Source: Chthoniobacterales bacterium
GTDB lineage: Bacteria > Verrucomicrobiota > Verrucomicrobiia > Chthoniobacterales > UBA10450
Direction of reading: 5' to 3'
DNA length: 13,314 nt
Assembly: GCA_025980625.1 (NCBI GenBank)
Contig: JAICXG010000052.1
Span: 1-13,314 of the forward strand
In this document: positions 6,067 to 13,314 of the stretch, in pieces
How positions within the stretch are numbered: the stretch's first letter is position 1
Layout: every line of letters starts with the position of its first letter
Translations under genes and position numbers: made by a program
Notes under the pieces: generated by a model
The model's database searches: none
What the model was told of the DNA's origin: nothing
Seen by the model: the letters and a program-made list of their open reading frames with translations, nothing else

Positions 6067-8568
6067 TCACGGTTGCGGTACCGTTAGATACTTCGCCTGG
6101 CTTGGAACACCATTCGTAAATACTGTCAGCAGCGCCGGCCCGGAAGGAAAAGCGGTGATCTTACTGGAAGTAAAGCTCGTGTCCGACCAGCCGCGGCGCG
6201 AATCGACGGGTAGGAAAGCAACCTGACTGTTGTCAATGCTGCGTAACTGCACGATCGGATAATTACTCGATGAGTCCTGGGTGTTCCCGCTCGACGCCTC
6301 AGATATGCCTTGGAAATGTTTGCCGATGACTTGGAGACGGTTTCCGCCGTTCTTGATCTTGTTGATCTTCGGCTGCGATGCGCGCGCAAATCGGAGGCCA
6401 ACATCGTAGAGCTCCGCGCTCGCGAGAAGGACGTTGTTGTTGCTATCGCCTCCTGCGACGAGCACCATGCCGTCAGGCAGTAGCGTCGCCGTGTGCACCA
6501 CGCGTGCGCTGTTGAGGCTACCGGTGTTTATCCAGGTTCCACTCGCCGGATCGTAGAGTTCCGCGCTCGCGAAAATGTTGGGGTAATTTTGTCCCCCGGC
6601 GACGAGCACCTTGCCGTTAGGCAGCAACGTTGACGTTGCCAGGTCGCGGGCGGTGCTAAGGCTGCCGGTCGCAGTCCAAGTCTCGCTCGCCGGATCGTAG
6701 AGTTCCGCACTCGTAGTAGGGGTGTTACTGCTGTCATTTCCCGCCGCCACTAGCACCTTGCCATTCGGCAGCAAGGTCGCGGTATGGGCGAGGCGTGCGA
6801 TGGTGAGGCTAGCGGTGGTTGTCCAAGTCCCACTCACTGGATCATAGAGCTCCGCGCTCGCGAATGCAGTCGCGCCATTCCAACCGCCTGCGACGAGCAC
6901 CATGTCGTTAGGCAGCAAAGTCGCCGTGTGAGCATAACGTGCGGTGGCGAGGCTGCCGGCCGCCGTCCAGGTGCCCGTTGCCGGGTCGTAAAGTTCCGCA
7001 TTCGCGAGCACGACGCCGTTGCTGATTCCTCCTGCCACAAGGACTTTGCCATTGGGCAGCAGCGTCGCGGTGTGGTAAGCGCGCGCAGTGGTCAGGCTGC
7101 CGGTAAGGGTCCCGATGCCGGTTGCCGGATCGTAGAGCTCCGTGCTCGCGTGAGCGAAAGCGTTGCCAAAACCGCCTGCGACGAGCACCATGCCGTCGGG
7201 CAGCAAGGTGGCCGTATGCCCATAGCGTCCTTGAAGGAGGCCGCCGGTCGCCGTCCAGGTCCCGGCCGCCGGATCGTAGAGTTCTGCGCTGTGGAGAGCG
7301 AGGCCGTCATAACCTCCCGCGACCAGCACCTTACCATTCGGCAGCAAGGTCGCGGTGTGAGTATCGCGTGCGTCAGCGAGGCTAGCCGTGGCCGCCCAAC
7401 TCCCGCTCGCCGGATCGTAAAGTTCCGCGCTTTTGAGCGGGCCGGCGCTGTTGTTATCGCCAGCTGCTACGAGGATCTCGCCATTGGGTAACAAGGTCAC
7501 CGTATGAAATTCGCGCGCGTCGGTCATGCTCCCCGTGGCGCTCCAGGTGCCCGTCGCCGGATCGTAAAGTTCCGCGCTTGCGGTAATCGTACCCGGGAAA
7601 CCTCCAGTATCACCGCCCTCGACGAGCACCTTCCCGTTAGGCAGCAGTGTGGCCTTGTGCGCGCCGCGCGCGATGACCAGGCTGCCAGTTGCCTGCCAGG
7701 TGCCGCTCGCCGGATCGTAGAGTTCCGCACTCGCTAGCCAGAGAGCAGCATAGTTATGACCGCCGGCCACGAGCACCTTGCCATTGGGCAGCAATGTGGC
7801 TGTATGTAAGTCACGTTTGGTGGCGAGGCTGCCCGCTTCGGTCCAAATGCCGCTTGCGGTATCGTAAACCTCCGCACTAGTGAGTTGATCGGTCTCGTCG
7901 AAGTTGAGACCTCCGGTGACCAGCACGTTGCCGTTCGGTAGCAACGTTGCAGTGTGGGAAACGCGTGCGTTGTGAAGGCTACCAGTCATTGCCCAGGTTC
8001 CGCTTGCCGGGTCATAGAGTTCACAACTGGCAAGCGCTCCCTCCAAAATGACGCTGCCACCCGCGACCAGGACCTTACCATTAGGAAGTAACGTGGCAGT
8101 TTGATTAGAACGAGCTTGAACCAGACTGCCGGTGGCTGTCCAAGTGCCGTTCGCGGGATCATATAGTTCCGCGCTCGCGAAAGGATTAAAGCCGTCTGTT
8201 CCGGCCGCGACCAGCACCTTGCCGTTGGTCAGTAATGTCGCGGTGTGATGGGCGCGCGCGGTGGTGAGGTTGGCGGTCGCGGCCCAAGTCCCTTTCGCTG
8301 GATCGTAAAGCTCTGCGCTCCTAAAAACGTTGAAGTGATCACCAAATCCGCCGGCGACGAGCACCTTGCTGTTTTGCAGTAGCGTCGCGGTGTGACTATC
8401 ACGTGCAGTTGCGAGCGGGCCGGTTAGCTCAAATTGGAAGGGTGCGGCCGCGCACGGCTGCACGAGCATCAGCCCGGCACTGAACAAAAGCATCGGGAAG
8501 GCGATCCGCCGCGCAGAAATGGAAGTAGCCGGCCAGAGAAAAGTGATTAGGCGATGTAATGCTTTCAT
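6067..8568 (-). CDS. Secreted fourteen-repeat Kelch protein with C-terminal TIG-like domain
   Basis: This 833-residue protein starts with a signal peptide (hydrophobic PMLLFSAGLMLV, likely cleavage after CAAA near 42). Fourteen Kelch repeats follow, each about 48-50 residues with the core HTATLLPNGKVLVAGG and SAELYDPASGTW. Fourteen is exactly twice the usual seven blades, so two tandem propellers are likely. Residues from about 730 onward (QPKINKIKNGGNRLQVIGKHFQG ... LTV) look like an IPT/TIG-type beta-sandwich, as found after propellers in galactose-oxidase-like proteins; the copper ligands of galactose oxidase are not evident. It is homologous to the neighbouring 7-repeat protein over signal peptide and repeats, but has a different tail. 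A perfect AAGGAGG lies 17 bases upstream of the ATG, unusually far. It is probably extracellular, perhaps for carbohydrate or surface binding; this is inference. Confidence 0.87.
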   Translation of the reverse strand: MKALHRLITFLWPATSISARRIAFPMLLFSAGLMLVQPCAAAPFQFELTGPLATARDSHTATLLQNSKVLVAGGFGDHFNVFRSAELYDPAKGTWAATANLTTARAHHTATLLTNGKVLVAAGTDGFNPFASAELYDPANGTWTATGSLVQARSNQTATLLPNGKVLVAGGSVILEGALASCELYDPASGTWAMTGSLHNARVSHTATLLPNGNVLVTGGLNFDETDQLTSAEVYDTASGIWTEAGSLATKRDLHTATLLPNGKVLVAGGHNYAALWLASAELYDPASGTWQATGSLVIARGAHKATLLPNGKVLVEGGDTGGFPGTITASAELYDPATGTWSATGSMTDAREFHTVTLLPNGEILVAAGDNNSAGPLKSAELYDPASGSWAATASLADARDTHTATLLPNGKVLVAGGYDGLALHSAELYDPAAGTWTATGGLLQGRYGHTATLLPDGMVLVAGGFGNAFAHASTELYDPATGIGTLTGSLTTARAYHTATLLPNGKVLVAGGISNGVVLANAELYDPATGTWTAAGSLATARYAHTATLLPNDMVLVAGGWNGATAFASAELYDPVSGTWTTTASLTIARLAHTATLLPNGKVLVAAGNDSSNTPTTSAELYDPASETWTATGSLSTARDLATSTLLPNGKVLVAGGQNYPNIFASAELYDPASGTWINTGSLNSARVVHTATLLPDGMVLVAGGDSNNNVLLASAELYDVGLRFARASQPKINKIKNGGNRLQVIGKHFQGISEASSGNTQDSSSNYPIVQLRSIDNSQVAFLPVDSRRGWSDTSFTSSKITAFPSGPALLTVFTNGVPSQAKYLTVPQP
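6400..8440 (-). repeat. Tandem ~145-bp Kelch-coding repeats (14 units)
   Basis: These are the same repeat units as in the neighbouring Kelch gene, in the same orientation. The GCCGGATCGTAGAGTTCCGC core recurs in many units. The first and last units are the most diverged, while the central ones are alike, as expected for expansion by unequal crossing-over. Confidence 0.75.
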
Positions 8569-8585
8569 GGTTCCAAGTCGATGAC

Positions 8586-8592
8586 CCTCCTT
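8586..8592 (-). promoter_or_regulatory. Distant perfect Shine-Dalgarno of the 14-repeat Kelch gene
   Basis: AAGGAGG occurs on the minus strand 17 bases before the ATG at 8568, too far for usual spacing. No in-frame start codon lies between. Either another feature brings them together or the match is fortuitous. Confidence 0.35.
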
Positions 8593-8614
8593 GAGTCATC
8601 CCTTTTGAAGTGCG

Positions 8615-8644
8615 ATTAGGCGGCGATCGTCGCGATCGTGTCAA
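8615..8644 (-). promoter_or_regulatory. Candidate sigma-70-type promoter for the 14-repeat Kelch gene
   Basis: On the minus strand, TTGACA (8644-8639) is followed after 18 bases by CCTAAT (8620-8615, four of six matches to the -10 consensus). The spacer contains repeated CGATCG motifs. It sits just after the stop of the kinase gene, which would give the Kelch gene its own promoter. Confidence 0.4.
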
Positions 8645-8667
8645 GACAAATCACGAACGAATCATTG

Positions 8668-9285
8668 CTACCAAACGAGTTTGGGCGCTACCAGGGACCA
8701 CGCGGAGTTGCGCATCTCTTCCGGCGACAGGTTCGTTGTATCCAATTCCACGACAGGACCCAGACTCATCGCCCATCGGCGAGAAGTGTCCTGCCTCCTA
8801 GAGAAAAACTCTTCCGAGTCGAGCATCCTGCGCGCAACCGGCGTGAGCAGGCCGGTCGTGAGCCAGCGGTTCTGAATCCTTGCACTGGCTGCTGCGTGAT
8901 TCGCGGTTAGCAGAAGAGTTAGATCGGGCACGCAGAGATAAGATAGGAAAGGGTCTATCACGCGCCGAGCTTCCGTCTCTTCAATCGCCGATTCACTGAT
9001 CATGAGCGAAAGCGGACTTGCCAGGTAGCGATCGCAGATAACATGCCTCCGGGCGAGCTGGGTGCGCACCAGGTCCGAGAGATGCAGGGTCGCAGCCAGA
9101 TAGTAAGCAAGCCGGGGAAGCGACGCCACAGACTTATCCAGATGCACCGCGCGGCGAAAGCTCACGAACTCCGGCGGGTAGTGAAAGGTTGAAGCGCCAA
9201 CGCGGCCGCTCAGGTATTCCACGATCGTACTTTTGCCGACGCCGTTACAACCCTCAATGACCAGGAACTTGGATTGCGACGGCAT
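8668..9285 (-). CDS. Thymidylate-kinase-like P-loop kinase
   Basis: This 205-residue protein has the size and fold signs of the dTMP kinase family: Walker A GCNGVGKST (12-20) after the strand KFLVIE, CDRY (84-87) matching the family's DR(Y/F) motif, PDLTLLL (120-126) as the core strand leading to the lid, and an Arg-rich region (136-170) that could be the lid. Classical Tmk phosphorylates dTMP. Its overlap by one base (TGATG) with the ATP-grasp/phosphohistidine enzyme gene, instead of a DNA-replication context, suggests a specialised kinase acting on a pathway intermediate. The EGCNG P-loop differs from the usual EG.DG.GK in having Asn for Asp. The start is fixed by the overlap. It is cytoplasmic. 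The substrate cannot be read from sequence. Confidence 0.8.
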   Translation of the reverse strand: MPSQSKFLVIEGCNGVGKSTIVEYLSGRVGASTFHYPPEFVSFRRAVHLDKSVASLPRLAYYLAATLHLSDLVRTQLARRHVICDRYLASPLSLMISESAIEETEARRVIDPFLSYLCVPDLTLLLTANHAAASARIQNRWLTTGLLTPVARRMLDSEEFFSRRQDTSRRWAMSLGPVVELDTTNLSPEEMRNSAWSLVAPKLVW

Positions 9286-12200
9286 CAGTAGTAATCATCT
9301 TCAGCTAACGCCGGCTCGGCATCCTGACCGATAAGTCGGGCTTCGATGAGATAGCCTCTCCGCCGGTTTTTCACTTTCGAAACGAGATCTGGTGTTAACG
9401 GAGCCGGCAGGTTCCTTGCGGCTGCGATGAGCTCTGGAGCTTGGAGGAAGAAGATGTCACCTTTCTCAAGGCTGCCTGATGCGATCAAGCGCCGCTCAAT
9501 CTCGACCGCAAGCTGTCGCAGCGGATAGGAATACTTAAGCCAGAGGATATGGTGATTCTCCCTTTCGACATTCAGGTCGTGGACGAAACGCGCGGCGTGA
9601 TTCAGTCCGAGTGCGCGCCCGCTGCGGTGGGCGAGGTCGAAATGGAAGCTAAGCGCGAGCATATTGCGCTGTAGATTGAGATCATAAGGCACGACCGCGT
9701 GCGGATCGGTCTTAAGTGCGGTCTCGATCACACGGCTGCGTGTGTCCCATGGTTCGAAGAGCAGGTCGCGGTCTCGCATCCAATGCCATTTACCGAGATG
9801 CTCAGCAACCATCTGTGCGATGGCGGGATGTTGTCCGGCATCGAGCGCGGACTCGGCCTCTTCTCTCGTGCCAAGCCCGCTCGCGAGTAGCGCTTCGCGC
9901 AGCTTTGCGACATCCGCCATGTAGGCGCCGCTCAGAACGGGAGTCGTCGGTGCGATGAAATCGGCGGGACCAGGCCAGACCCGACCGGCGGGAGGCGAAC
10001 CGACATAACTCAGGTTATAACTCACTGTCTCGTTAATGAAAGGGAAGAGGATGTCGTCTCCCTGCGCCTGAATAAACCAGCAAAGGGCAAAGAACTCTAC
10101 CCAGCGCGGCCACCAGGAGGTGATCAATGCGACCATCTTATCTCCGGAGATAGCTTGTAACTCTGCCTCAGTGGTGGGAAAGAGAATCAGAACTTCAGCC
10201 AGCCGATCGTAGGAAGCACGAATCTGGCGCATATACTCAGCCATGAACGCTTCGTCCCATGTCGCGCGGACAATCGACTGCCAGACCTGAGCAAAAGTAT
10301 CGGAGCGAAAGTGGTAGCGGCATTTCACCCACTTGATGTGGAGCGGTGGAACATTGCGAAAGCCGAGGACACGCGGGACCATTTCGAACCCGGGCTGAAC
10401 GAGTGACTTTAAAAGAGCAGAGATAACAAGCTCGGGCCGCACCTCCAGCCACTCGAATTCTCCCGTCGTTGCCGCGGTCGCAAATTCCCGGTGGAAGCGC
10501 GCGTACTCGGGCAGCACGGCCCACCACCTGGCCCGCGATTCCGGTGCAGGCATGGTCGTGAGCTTGGTCCCCGGTTTGTGACCGAAGAATTTGATTGTAT
10601 CGAGTGCGGCGGCTTCCGCTTCGTCCATTCCGCCGATCTTTTGCCGGCTTCTTGCTGCGTCTGGGCGCATCGCGCTCGCGCAGCCGAGCGGAACGGCGGC
10701 CGGTCCCTGCGGCCAGGCTATTGCCGGATCGAATAGCAAAGGAAAACCGGCGCGGTCGTTTTCGTAAGGCGCGATGGCCGGATTCGCTACGCGCGCTATA
10801 GCCTGGTTGAGTTCGTCACGAGACAAACTGCCTAACGACAATAGGTATAACTTCGAGTTACCTCGCTTCCAAGGTGTCTGATAAATCGCTTCAGTCGCCT
10901 CCAAGGCGCCCTCACCTGGCGGTGCGCGTCCTCCTCTTCCCCGGGGAGAGGACTGAGGTGAGGGGTTTTGCGAGGACTCGACCGTGCGCTCGGCATTCGG
11001 GCGATGAGACCCAAATATCCCGCCAACCATTGTGATATAGGTGTCGAGCGCGGCCTTTCGAGCATCGACGGTTTGCGCTTCGAGGTCATTCCAGAGACCT
11101 TGTGTAGTTGTTCTTAGGTCAAGGTCGGGCACGAGGATAGCGCGCGTGAGATGAGAAGGCATCGCTTTCAATGCCTCAACTGAAGAGACGATCGGGATGA
11201 GATCGGGTCTCTCCTTTGTCGCTTCGCTCCATGCGCACCAGAGGTCCGCCCACTCGATCTGCCCTAACGACTTCGCTCCGTCTTGCGTTTCGATCCGGCC
11301 ACGATAGACGCGGCCAATCGATCCATTCACGGTCACCATCTCTTCGCTCAGAAGCGTCGTCGTCGCCGTTTCGGTGCCGACCACGCAAGGCAGACCGAGT
11401 TCGCGCGACACAATTCCGGCGTGGCAAATAATGCCGCCCACGTCCGTCACGATGGCGGCCGAGTTTCGCATCGCGACCACCATGTCGGGATTGGTCATGG
11501 GCGTGACCAGCACCGATCCGGATTCGAGCTGAAGCGCTTGCTCAATGTTGAAGACGAGGTGGACAGGGCCGAATCCTATGCCGGAGCTGGCAGGCACTCC
11601 GCTGAGAATGGCGTCCCCGGTGAAGGACAATGCCGGCCCGGCATTCGCGTCGCCCAGGAATGCAGCAGTGATCGGCCGGGATTGAACGATGTGCAGCGCA
11701 TTGTCGTAGATGACCCACTCGACGTCCTGCGGCGCACCGAAACTTTCCTCCAGTTGCCTGGCAACCTGAGCTAAGGCTTGGGCATGGACAGATCGAAGCG
11801 GACCTTCCAGCACTGCCGGGACATCTTGCGCAGCGTCTAACCAAAGTCTCTCAGGCGTCACTTCGCCCTTTACTAGCTTTTCGCAATCTCCCTCGACGTG
11901 CTCGACGAGAATACATGGCTTACCATCAGGTGTGGCAAAGCGCGTGAACATGACTCCCGAGCGCTCGGCGCGCAGGAACCGTTGCACGACAACCGCCATC
12001 GCCGGTAACTCCCGAACCCCTATCTCCCGGAAGTAGCTCAGAGCACGCGGCGAGAAAACCGATGCCCAGATCTCCCGGACTGTCGGCTCAAATTCTTCCG
12101 GAGCGCTGATCGGTATCGATTCAAAAATGCCGGCAAAAGAATGAGCGCTGCCATCCTCAATCGTGGCGGAAGAGCGAATGATGAGGCCTTCGGAAGGTGG

Positions 12201-12533
12201 CTCCCAAAGTTGCAAGGCTTCGACCGTTTGCATCATCGGCTCGAGAATTCGGGAAGGAATGCGGCGGGAAAGAATGCTCTGACGAACTTCTTCACCAATC
12301 GCGATCGTATCTCCGCCATGGGCGAGGAGCGAATCGAGCGAGTCGAGCGCGGCCCCGAGCCCCATTTCTTTGAGACCGGATTGGAAAGCATCGCGCGTGA
12401 TGACAAAACCCGCTGGCACGCGATGTCCGAGACTCACCAGCCGGCAGAGAGAGGCTCCCTTGCCGCCGAGCCGGCCTGGATCGGCTGCGCCTGGGTCTGG
12501 GCCGAGCACCTCAATGTATGGCATCTGATTCAT
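9285..12533 (-). CDS. PEP synthase-like ATP-grasp/phosphohistidine enzyme with large unique C-terminal region
   Basis: This 1082-residue protein begins with a pyruvate/PEP-dikinase ATP-binding domain: GGKGASL (23-29), PAGFVIT (40-46), IRSSATIED (119-127), ERSGVMFT (190-197), DVEWVI (270-275) and QSRPIT (284-289). The phosphohistidine domain follows (about 305-413) with the catalytic His expected at H371 in GGIICHAGIVSRELGLPCVVG (positions 366-386). The remaining ~670 residues are mostly helical and Trp-rich. They contain EHLGKWHWMRDRDLLFEPWDT-like elements and end with RENHHILW and GDIFFLQAPEL, matching the partial gene at the left edge. No PEP-binding TIM barrel with its usual motifs is recognised, so the acceptor is unlikely to be simply pyruvate. 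Residues 523-542 derive from an inserted palindromic element. It overlaps the kinase gene by one base. Length exceeds PEP synthase (~800) and Rph (~865). Confidence 0.82.
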   Translation of the reverse strand: MNQMPYIEVLGPDPGAADPGRLGGKGASLCRLVSLGHRVPAGFVITRDAFQSGLKEMGLGAALDSLDSLLAHGGDTIAIGEEVRQSILSRRIPSRILEPMMQTVEALQLWEPPSEGLIIRSSATIEDGSAHSFAGIFESIPISAPEEFEPTVREIWASVFSPRALSYFREIGVRELPAMAVVVQRFLRAERSGVMFTRFATPDGKPCILVEHVEGDCEKLVKGEVTPERLWLDAAQDVPAVLEGPLRSVHAQALAQVARQLEESFGAPQDVEWVIYDNALHIVQSRPITAAFLGDANAGPALSFTGDAILSGVPASSGIGFGPVHLVFNIEQALQLESGSVLVTPMTNPDMVVAMRNSAAIVTDVGGIICHAGIVSRELGLPCVVGTETATTTLLSEEMVTVNGSIGRVYRGRIETQDGAKSLGQIEWADLWCAWSEATKERPDLIPIVSSVEALKAMPSHLTRAILVPDLDLRTTTQGLWNDLEAQTVDARKAALDTYITMVGGIFGSHRPNAERTVESSQNPSPQSSPRGRGGRAPPGEGALEATEAIYQTPWKRGNSKLYLLSLGSLSRDELNQAIARVANPAIAPYENDRAGFPLLFDPAIAWPQGPAAVPLGCASAMRPDAARSRQKIGGMDEAEAAALDTIKFFGHKPGTKLTTMPAPESRARWWAVLPEYARFHREFATAATTGEFEWLEVRPELVISALLKSLVQPGFEMVPRVLGFRNVPPLHIKWVKCRYHFRSDTFAQVWQSIVRATWDEAFMAEYMRQIRASYDRLAEVLILFPTTEAELQAISGDKMVALITSWWPRWVEFFALCWFIQAQGDDILFPFINETVSYNLSYVGSPPAGRVWPGPADFIAPTTPVLSGAYMADVAKLREALLASGLGTREEAESALDAGQHPAIAQMVAEHLGKWHWMRDRDLLFEPWDTRSRVIETALKTDPHAVVPYDLNLQRNMLALSFHFDLAHRSGRALGLNHAARFVHDLNVERENHHILWLKYSYPLRQLAVEIERRLIASGSLEKGDIFFLQAPELIAAARNLPAPLTPDLVSKVKNRRRGYLIEARLIGQDAEPALAEDDYY
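10909..10964. repeat. Palindromic mini-element inserted in frame in the PEP synthase-like gene
   Basis: The element has perfect 9-bp terminal inverted repeats, CCCTCACCT (10909-10917) and AGGTGAGGG (10956-10964). It has an inner near-palindrome CCTCTTCCCC/GGGGAGAGG (10934-10952), so it can fold into a long hairpin. It encodes low-complexity NPSPQSSPRGRGGRAPPGEG in the gene's frame; another frame reads PHLSPLPGEE, the familiar signature of dispersed intergenic palindromes in many genomes. The host frame stays open, and the insert falls between recognisable domains, in a region expected to be a linker or surface loop. Confidence 0.75.
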
Positions 12534-12546
12534 TCATATGTCCCGA

Positions 12547-12556
12547 TGTCGCGACA
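12547..12556. promoter_or_regulatory. Palindrome TGTCGCGACA, possible operator
   Basis: A perfect 10-bp palindrome lies 13 bases upstream of the start of the PEP synthase-like gene, where its transcription start would fall if the candidate -10 at 12558-12563 is used. A repressor bound here would block initiation. A 10-bp palindrome can also occur by chance. Confidence 0.3.
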
Positions 12557-12557
12557 C

Positions 12558-12586
12558 ATGATAGTGAATTGAAGGAATTATGAAAG
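12558..12586 (-). promoter_or_regulatory. Candidate promoter of the PEP synthase-like/kinase operon
   Basis: On the minus strand, TATCAT (12563-12558, five of six matches to the -10 consensus) is preceded at 17 bases by CTTTCA (three of six matches to -35). The leader would be about 18 bases. The weak -35 makes this a tentative call, perhaps activator-dependent. Confidence 0.3.
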
Positions 12587-12730
12587 GTCGTAAGACTAGC
12601 TTTTTTCGTCTCGCCTTCTCATCTCGAGAGGCCGCGGTGCGCGCTCGCTGGAAGACAACGGATGGCGCGGCAAGATTGAGTTGCGTTCGTTCTTGCCATT
12701 CCCCGGTAAGCCTCTGATATGAAAGTTTGA

Positions 12731-13314
12731 ATGAAGATGCTATTTCTCCTTTGCAGCTTATCTCTCTTCCCGGCAGCCGAGACGCTCCGCGCCAGCAGCG
12801 CCACTTGGAAACTCGATCCGACGAGTGACGACTGGAATACGGTTACAAACTGGACTCCCGAGACCGTGCCTAATGACCCAGCCGATGTCGCGACCTTTGC
12901 GACTTCGGAGACAACGTCGGTATCGCTTTCTGCTCCGACTCATGTTGACTCCGTAGTCTTCGATCCGAGTGCCAGTGCCTTTAGCGTCAACACCGCGGCG
13001 TATCACCTTACATTTTTAGGTGCCGGAATAGTTAATAACTAAGCTAACGAGCAGAATCTCATCACCGGTTTACTTGATGCGGGGAACATCAACTTTCGCA
13101 ACAACGCGACTGCCGGTGATGCCGTCTTCACGGTCTACGGCAACGCGCTTCAGCCTTACGTGTCTTTCTATGAGAACGCCACGGCAGGGAATGCCAGCTT
13201 CACCAACATGGGCGGATTTGGCGGCGCCGTCACCTGGTTCTTCGATTCCTCCACTGCCGGCAACGCGACCTTTTATAACTTCACCCGTGGTGATGGCTTC
13301 AATGATGGCGTCAC
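12731..13314 (+). pseudogene. PATR-family secreted protein gene interrupted by one in-frame TAA (3' partial)
   Basis: The ATG at 12731 starts MKMLFLLCSLSLFPAAETLRASSATW, a signal peptide and the same SATW...NWTPETVPN head as the intact PATR protein. After GAGIVNN the frame meets TAA at 13040-13042 (codon 104), then stays open to the window edge. It continues with the same repeats seen in the intact homologue: NATAGDAVFTVYGN, NATAGNASFTNMGG and SSTAGNATFYNF. The stop aligns with S105 of the intact protein (GIINNSG), so a single C-to-A change of TCA to TAA would explain it. A mini-frame ATG-AAA-GTT-TGA in the same frame (12719-12730) directly precedes the ATG. It is probably a recent pseudogene; sequencing error or readthrough is possible. 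Confidence 0.8.

Noticed and set aside
6784..7491. 235-residue open frame on the plus strand
   Set aside because: Antisense to the 14-repeat Kelch gene and built from the complement of its repeats; no start signal or coding logic of its own.
4690..8440. Regularly spaced repeats resembling a CRISPR array
   Set aside because: Units are about 145 bp, coding, and in frame with Kelch motifs; there are no short identical repeats with 30-40 base spacers and no cas genes.
11283..11774. 163-residue plus-strand frame
   Set aside because: Lies opposite the conserved phosphohistidine and ATP-grasp motifs of the PEP synthase-like gene, which are far stronger evidence.
12719..12730. Mini-frame ATG-AAA-GTT-TGA directly before the ATG of the interrupted PATR gene
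   Set aside because: Could be a leader or an extra nonsense lesion in the original start, but three codons are too few to support either.

Overview
The window looks like a chromosomal segment from an uncultured or soil Verrucomicrobium (Chthoniobacterales-like, for example the Chthoniobacter/Udaeobacter type). This rests on recognition of protein families, not on a search. The signs are secreted proteins opening with SATW...NW.P.TVPN and carrying autotransporter-associated beta-strand (PATR) repeats, Kelch proteins built from HTATLLPNG / SAELYDPASGTW repeats, a C-terminal SRKTHG...dockerin-like module, moderately high GC, and mostly weak Shine-Dalgarno sites. No rRNA, tRNA, CRISPR array, transposase or phage gene is visible.

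Layout. (1) Positions 1-1760, plus strand: an overlapping three-gene operon entering from the left edge. It holds the C-terminal part of a PEP-synthase/rifampin-phosphotransferase-like helical protein, a separately encoded phosphohistidine swivelling domain (ATGA overlap), and an SGNH/GDSL-like hydrolase (TAGTG overlap). (2) 1761-2167: a gap with a hairpin, a possible minus-strand gene remnant and the degraded 3' end of a PATR gene. (3) 2168-3847, plus: an intact 559-residue secreted PATR protein, followed by the first 10 codons of a third, deleted PATR copy. (4) 3991-8568, minus: two homologous secreted Kelch proteins with 7 and 14 repeats, matching one and two seven-bladed propellers; the first ends in a dockerin-like module and the second in a TIG-like domain. 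(5) 8668-12533, minus: a 1082-residue ATP-grasp/phosphohistidine enzyme overlapping by one base (TGATG) with a thymidylate-kinase-like P-loop kinase. (6) 12731 to the right edge, plus: another PATR gene interrupted by one in-frame TAA.

Two themes stand out. First, there are two independent PEP-synthase-like phosphotransfer modules. Their C-terminal helical regions can be aligned by eye, but their domain orders differ, and each is tightly coupled to a different partner (SGNH hydrolase or P-loop kinase). Neither shows a recognisable PEP-binding TIM barrel in the visible part, so the phosphoryl acceptor is unknown; this is the best candidate for an undescribed pathway. Second, a surface-protein locus (PATR plus Kelch) shows active repeat dynamics: gene relics at both borders of the PATR gene, a nonsense-interrupted PATR gene, multiplication of Kelch blades, and a palindromic mini-element inserted in frame in the large PEP-synthase-like gene.
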